From CAZART01 sp964487555 (GTDB lineage: Bacteria; Bacteroidota; Rhodothermia; Rhodothermales; VXPQ01): a stretch of DNA of 18,242 nucleotides. Below the pieces are notes generated by a model. It was not told the DNA's origin, searched no databases, and saw only the letters and a program-made list of their open reading frames with translations. The position numbers and the translations under genes are program-made. This document shows positions 16,407-18,242 of the stretch, in pieces. Location: assembly GCA_964487555.1 (NCBI GenBank), contig CAZART010000104.1:1-18242 (forward strand), read 5' to 3'. The first letter of the stretch is position 1. Each line of letters opens with the position of its first letter.

Positions 16407-17096
16407 CTAGAAGCTCAGGCCGACGACGAGAAAACTCTTCTCGGCATACGGATTCAGGATGTAGGCCACGGTAAGAGGCAGGGAGAACCCTTCCGTCACT
16501 GGAATACTCTTCGAGGCGGCCAGATTCAGCTCGATGACCCCGAACCCGTCGGTACCGTAAAGTGCACTCTCCACTGCCGACGCGCCCACGCCCAGGGAAA
16601 GATCGATGCCGTCTACGGCGACGGGATACGACGCACTCAGATAGACGGAATTATCCGGATCGTTGTGCGCGAAGTATCCCGCGTAGAACGTGAGCGGAAA
16701 TGACGAGGGTCCGGTGAGCGAAAGAAACGGTTCGATGTAGTGGCCGCCCTCGCCGTCGCCGCTGAAATCGAAAAAACCGACGCCCAGGTTGGGAAAGTAG
16801 TAGTCGGTAACGCCGAAGGTGAGCGCGCCGGCCGTGAAGCTCGCCCAGATGTCGTGCTCGTTCGCAGGGGCTCCTTCCGGATTCATGGCGTAAGACGCCC
16901 ACGTTCCGATCTCAAATCCACTGCTCGAGAACGACAGGGCCGGCTGAATGCTTGCGGATTCGCCGTAGTCCGTACCACGCCATACGTAGCGGCTGACGAC
17001 GTCGGCGCCGAGATCGAAGCTCTGCGCGACGGCCGATCCGGCGCCAAGAGCAAACGCGAGGAGGATAAGAGCGGTGAGTCTGGTCGTTCTGGTCAT
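16407..17096 (-). CDS. TIGR02001/Gcw_chp-type outer-membrane protein
   Basis: A 229-residue exported protein: signal peptide MTRTTRLTALILLAFALGAG with cleavage-like AVAQ-S, then the family opening FDLGADVVSRYVWRGTDYGE with ALSFSSSGFEIGTWAS. Repeated amphipathic strands follow, and it ends FLVVGLSF, an aromatic barrel terminus. The family (PF09694) is a small outer-membrane barrel of uncertain role. The ATG at 17096 gives a perfect signal peptide but has no Shine-Dalgarno. The same frame stays open upstream to a TTG at 17273, near a strong AAAGGAGG (17283-17290), so the real start or leader arrangement is unsettled. Confidence 0.85.
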   Translation of the reverse strand: MTRTTRLTALILLAFALGAGSAVAQSFDLGADVVSRYVWRGTDYGESASIQPALSFSSSGFEIGTWASYAMNPEGAPANEHDIWASFTAGALTFGVTDYYFPNLGVGFFDFSGDGEGGHYIEPFLSLTGPSSFPLTFYAGYFAHNDPDNSVYLSASYPVAVDGIDLSLGVGASAVESALYGTDGFGVIELNLAASKSIPVTEGFSLPLTVAYILNPYAEKSFLVVGLSF

Positions 17097-17125
17097 GGTA
17101 AGTAGGTCCGGAGTGGTGATGGTTG

Positions 17126-17278
17126 CTATGGAGACTGGACGCGGCGACCCGCCGCCGGGCGGATGGGGCGCGCGGCGTGCAGCCATGCTAGTGGACGGCC
17201 GGCGCGAGCACCGCGCTGCCGTCTCCCGCCACCCGGCTGAGAGACGGCAAAAGGCCACATGCGGTGCATACAAATCAT
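17126..17278 (-). CDS. Possible 50-residue leader ORF upstream of the Gcw_chp gene
   Basis: ATG at 17278 is placed four bases after a perfect AAAGGAGG (17290-17283), the best RBS in this part of the window. The frame encodes MICMHRMWPFAVSQPGGG, then an Arg/Ala/Pro-rich stretch ending GRRVQSP and TAG at 17126, 29 bp before the ATG of the outer-membrane gene. It has no recognisable domain or membrane segment and looks compositionally random after residue 15. It may be a regulatory leader, or the RBS may belong to the TTG (17273) in the outer-membrane protein frame. Confidence 0.35.
   Translation of the reverse strand: MICMHRMWPFAVSQPGGGRRQRGARAGRPLAWLHAARPIRPAAGRRVQSP
17218..17248 (-). promoter_or_regulatory. 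Hairpin in the leader of the Gcw_chp gene
   Basis: GCCGTCTC (17218-17225) and GAGACGGC (17241-17248) pair perfectly over 8 bp around a 15-nt GC-rich loop. On the minus strand it lies 28-60 bases into the possible leader ORF, between the strong RBS and the real signal-peptide gene. It could be a leader structure; the match to any known riboswitch class was not seen. Confidence 0.35.
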
Positions 17279-17395
17279 AGAGCCTCCTTTCACGGCGCGA
17301 CCGCGATCGGTATTAAATAAATTAGGCATTTTTGGTGATGCACGCAATAAGATTAAGCCAAGATGGGCATCAGCTTCAAGACGCGCAACAAAATA

Positions 17396-17444
17396 AAAGC
17401 GCTTTCGATGTGGCTGAGCGCGCGTGTGGCGCAGAAAAGCGCTT
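17396..17444. promoter_or_regulatory. Paired AAGCGCTT palindromes, LacI-family operator-like
   Basis: AAAGCGCTTT (17396-17405) is a perfect 10-bp palindrome, and AAGCGCTT recurs at 17437-17444 within GAAAAGCGCTTGC, centres 40 bp apart. The core resembles LacI/GalR-family operators (AAnCGnTT). They lie 118-166 bp upstream of the 17278 ATG. A third, weaker copy, GTAAGCGCTAC, is at 17836-17846. No LacI-type regulator gene is in the window. Confidence 0.35.
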
Positions 17445-17797
17445 GCAAACCGGTAAATTATAAACGGCGGGCTCCTCGCCCGGCCGGGTTCAAGGCTACG
17501 AGGCTGGGAGATCACTGACCTGCGGCGAAATGTGTCCCTAAATATCTACTGGAATACTCCCCCAAACTCCGGCTCGCGTCGGGGCATCCGCTTTGGCGAC
17601 GCGCAGAGAAATTGTATACATATTTCTTCCGGTGTAGCGACGCCCGGGGATTCAATTACAGGCCCGAAGGGGCCGCAAGCGGACGTGCGAAAGGCCGCTC
17701 GCACGTGAAGATACGATGAAATAATGGAGGGTTAGAGATTATAGATGCCGTTTCGCCACGAAATTTGGAGGCCCTGTTAGCCAGAAATGACAAATTA

Positions 17798-17825
17798 GTA
17801 AGGCGATATCCCGATATCGCCTTAC
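17798..17825. repeat. Perfect 28-bp inverted repeat
   Basis: Arms GTAAGGCGATATC and GATATCGCCTTAC, 13 bp each and fully complementary, flank two C. No T run follows on either strand (plus: AGAATGAAG; minus: TAATTTGTC), so it is a poor intrinsic terminator. It may be an operator, a transposon-type end, or a structured RNA element. It sits 11 bp before the GTAAGCGCTAC copy. Confidence 0.85.
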
Positions 17826-17993
17826 AGAATGAAGTGTAAGCGCTACCGAAAATACGACCCCGAGCCGCAGGGGGTTGAAAATTTGCCCGGCGCGTTCCTT
17901 GACGCCCGCGCTTCAAATCGCGTTATTAGACAACACCTGGCAGGCGTCAGGGGATGCTGACCCACGATCAGCACCAAGAAAAACCTGTACAAA

Positions 17994-18170
17994 ATGTTGG
18001 CTACGCTCTTACATACGATGCCCACCGTGACGCGAGCATCTGCTCGTCGTCCGGACGAGGAGCGTACCGACAGTTCCATTCGTGTGCGCCTCCTCGAGGA
18101 CATTGACCTCCTTCTTAGCGGCCGGATTATTTCGGTCGTCCTTCTTAGCCTGATTCTTATTTCGGGCTAA
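17994..18170 (+). CDS. Possible 58-residue ORF with hydrophobic C-terminus (doubtful)
   Basis: ATG at 17994 opens a frame to TAA at 18168-18170 that reads MLATLLHTMPTVTRASARR, a charged middle (PDEERTDSSIRVRLLEDID) and a hydrophobic end (RIISVVLLSLILISG), a layout like a tail-anchored small protein. No Shine-Dalgarno is visible and the C-terminal part comes from an imperfect 30-bp duplication (CCTTCTTAGC at 18110-18119 and 18140-18149). Could be chance. Confidence 0.2.
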   Translation: MLATLLHTMPTVTRASARRPDEERTDSSIRVRLLEDIDLLLSGRIISVVLLSLILISG

Positions 18171-18242
18171 CCGAGCGGTCAATCCCTAGCAAATCTCAGA
18201 GCGTGCACAGGCATCAGGATAGAGGTTGAGGGGTTGGCCCTC

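Larger units (their letters stand above)
17291..18242. other. Gene-poor, AT-richer region with inverted repeats
   Basis: About 950 bp with no protein I can recognise. Frames on both strands (for example 17656-17916 and 17843-18103, minus) lack RBS and family features. The stretch near 17300-17345 (minus) holds TTGCGT, a 17-bp gap and TAATTT, a weak promoter candidate for the Gcw_chp leader. The palindromes and hairpin inside are listed separately. No tRNA, tmRNA or RNase P signature was seen. Confidence 0.6.

Noticed and set aside
17465..17510. GGGTTCAAGGC resembling a tRNA T-arm
   Set aside because: No acceptor, D or anticodon stem can be built around it.
17656..18103. Two 86-residue minus-strand frames
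   Set aside because: No RBS, biased random composition, and the second overlaps other low-grade candidates; not supportable as genes.

Overview
This GC-rich window looks like chromosome of a Bacteroidota/Rhodothermota-type bacterium (Rhodothermus/Salinibacter relatives are my best guess). The reasons are a SprA-like outer-membrane protein, a TIGR02001-type outer-membrane protein, AxAQ-type signal-peptide ends, a Tat-exported Gfo/Idh/MocA oxidoreductase and a DUF5670 mini membrane protein. This placement is inference. No rRNA, tRNA, CRISPR array, transposase or phage gene was found.

Layout. Positions 1-363 (minus) hold the 5' part of an exported, probably beta-barrel gene that runs off the left edge; its signal peptide is built from four 18-bp tandem repeats. 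It diverges from purD (451-1734), which is followed by an NHL beta-propeller protein (1814-2806). Positions 2947-5691 (minus) carry a tightly overlapping three-gene operon: a class A beta-lactamase-like serine hydrolase, an M15/YcbK-like peptidase-fold protein, and a glutamine-synthetase-fold amidoligase resembling Pup ligase/GCS2 enzymes. Divergent from it is a 1182-residue outer-membrane protein (5909-9457), followed by a small three-helix membrane protein (9474-9809). A 49-residue DUF5670-type protein (9934-10083, minus) has its own terminator.

The right half is mostly metabolic: a Tat-secreted oxidoreductase (10243-11559), murA (minus), a cysteine desulfurase translationally coupled to a TIGR04282-type glycosyltransferase, class I fructose-1,6-bisphosphatase, and a minus-strand outer-membrane protein with an unusual leader. 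The last ~950 bp have no convincing gene but contain a perfect 28-bp inverted repeat and several AAGCGCT palindromes.

The most interesting unit is the hydrolase / M15-like / amidoligase operon. It combines one predicted peptide-bond-forming enzyme with two peptidoglycan-hydrolase-fold proteins, one of which has an altered metal ligand. The second is the repeat-built signal peptide at the left edge.
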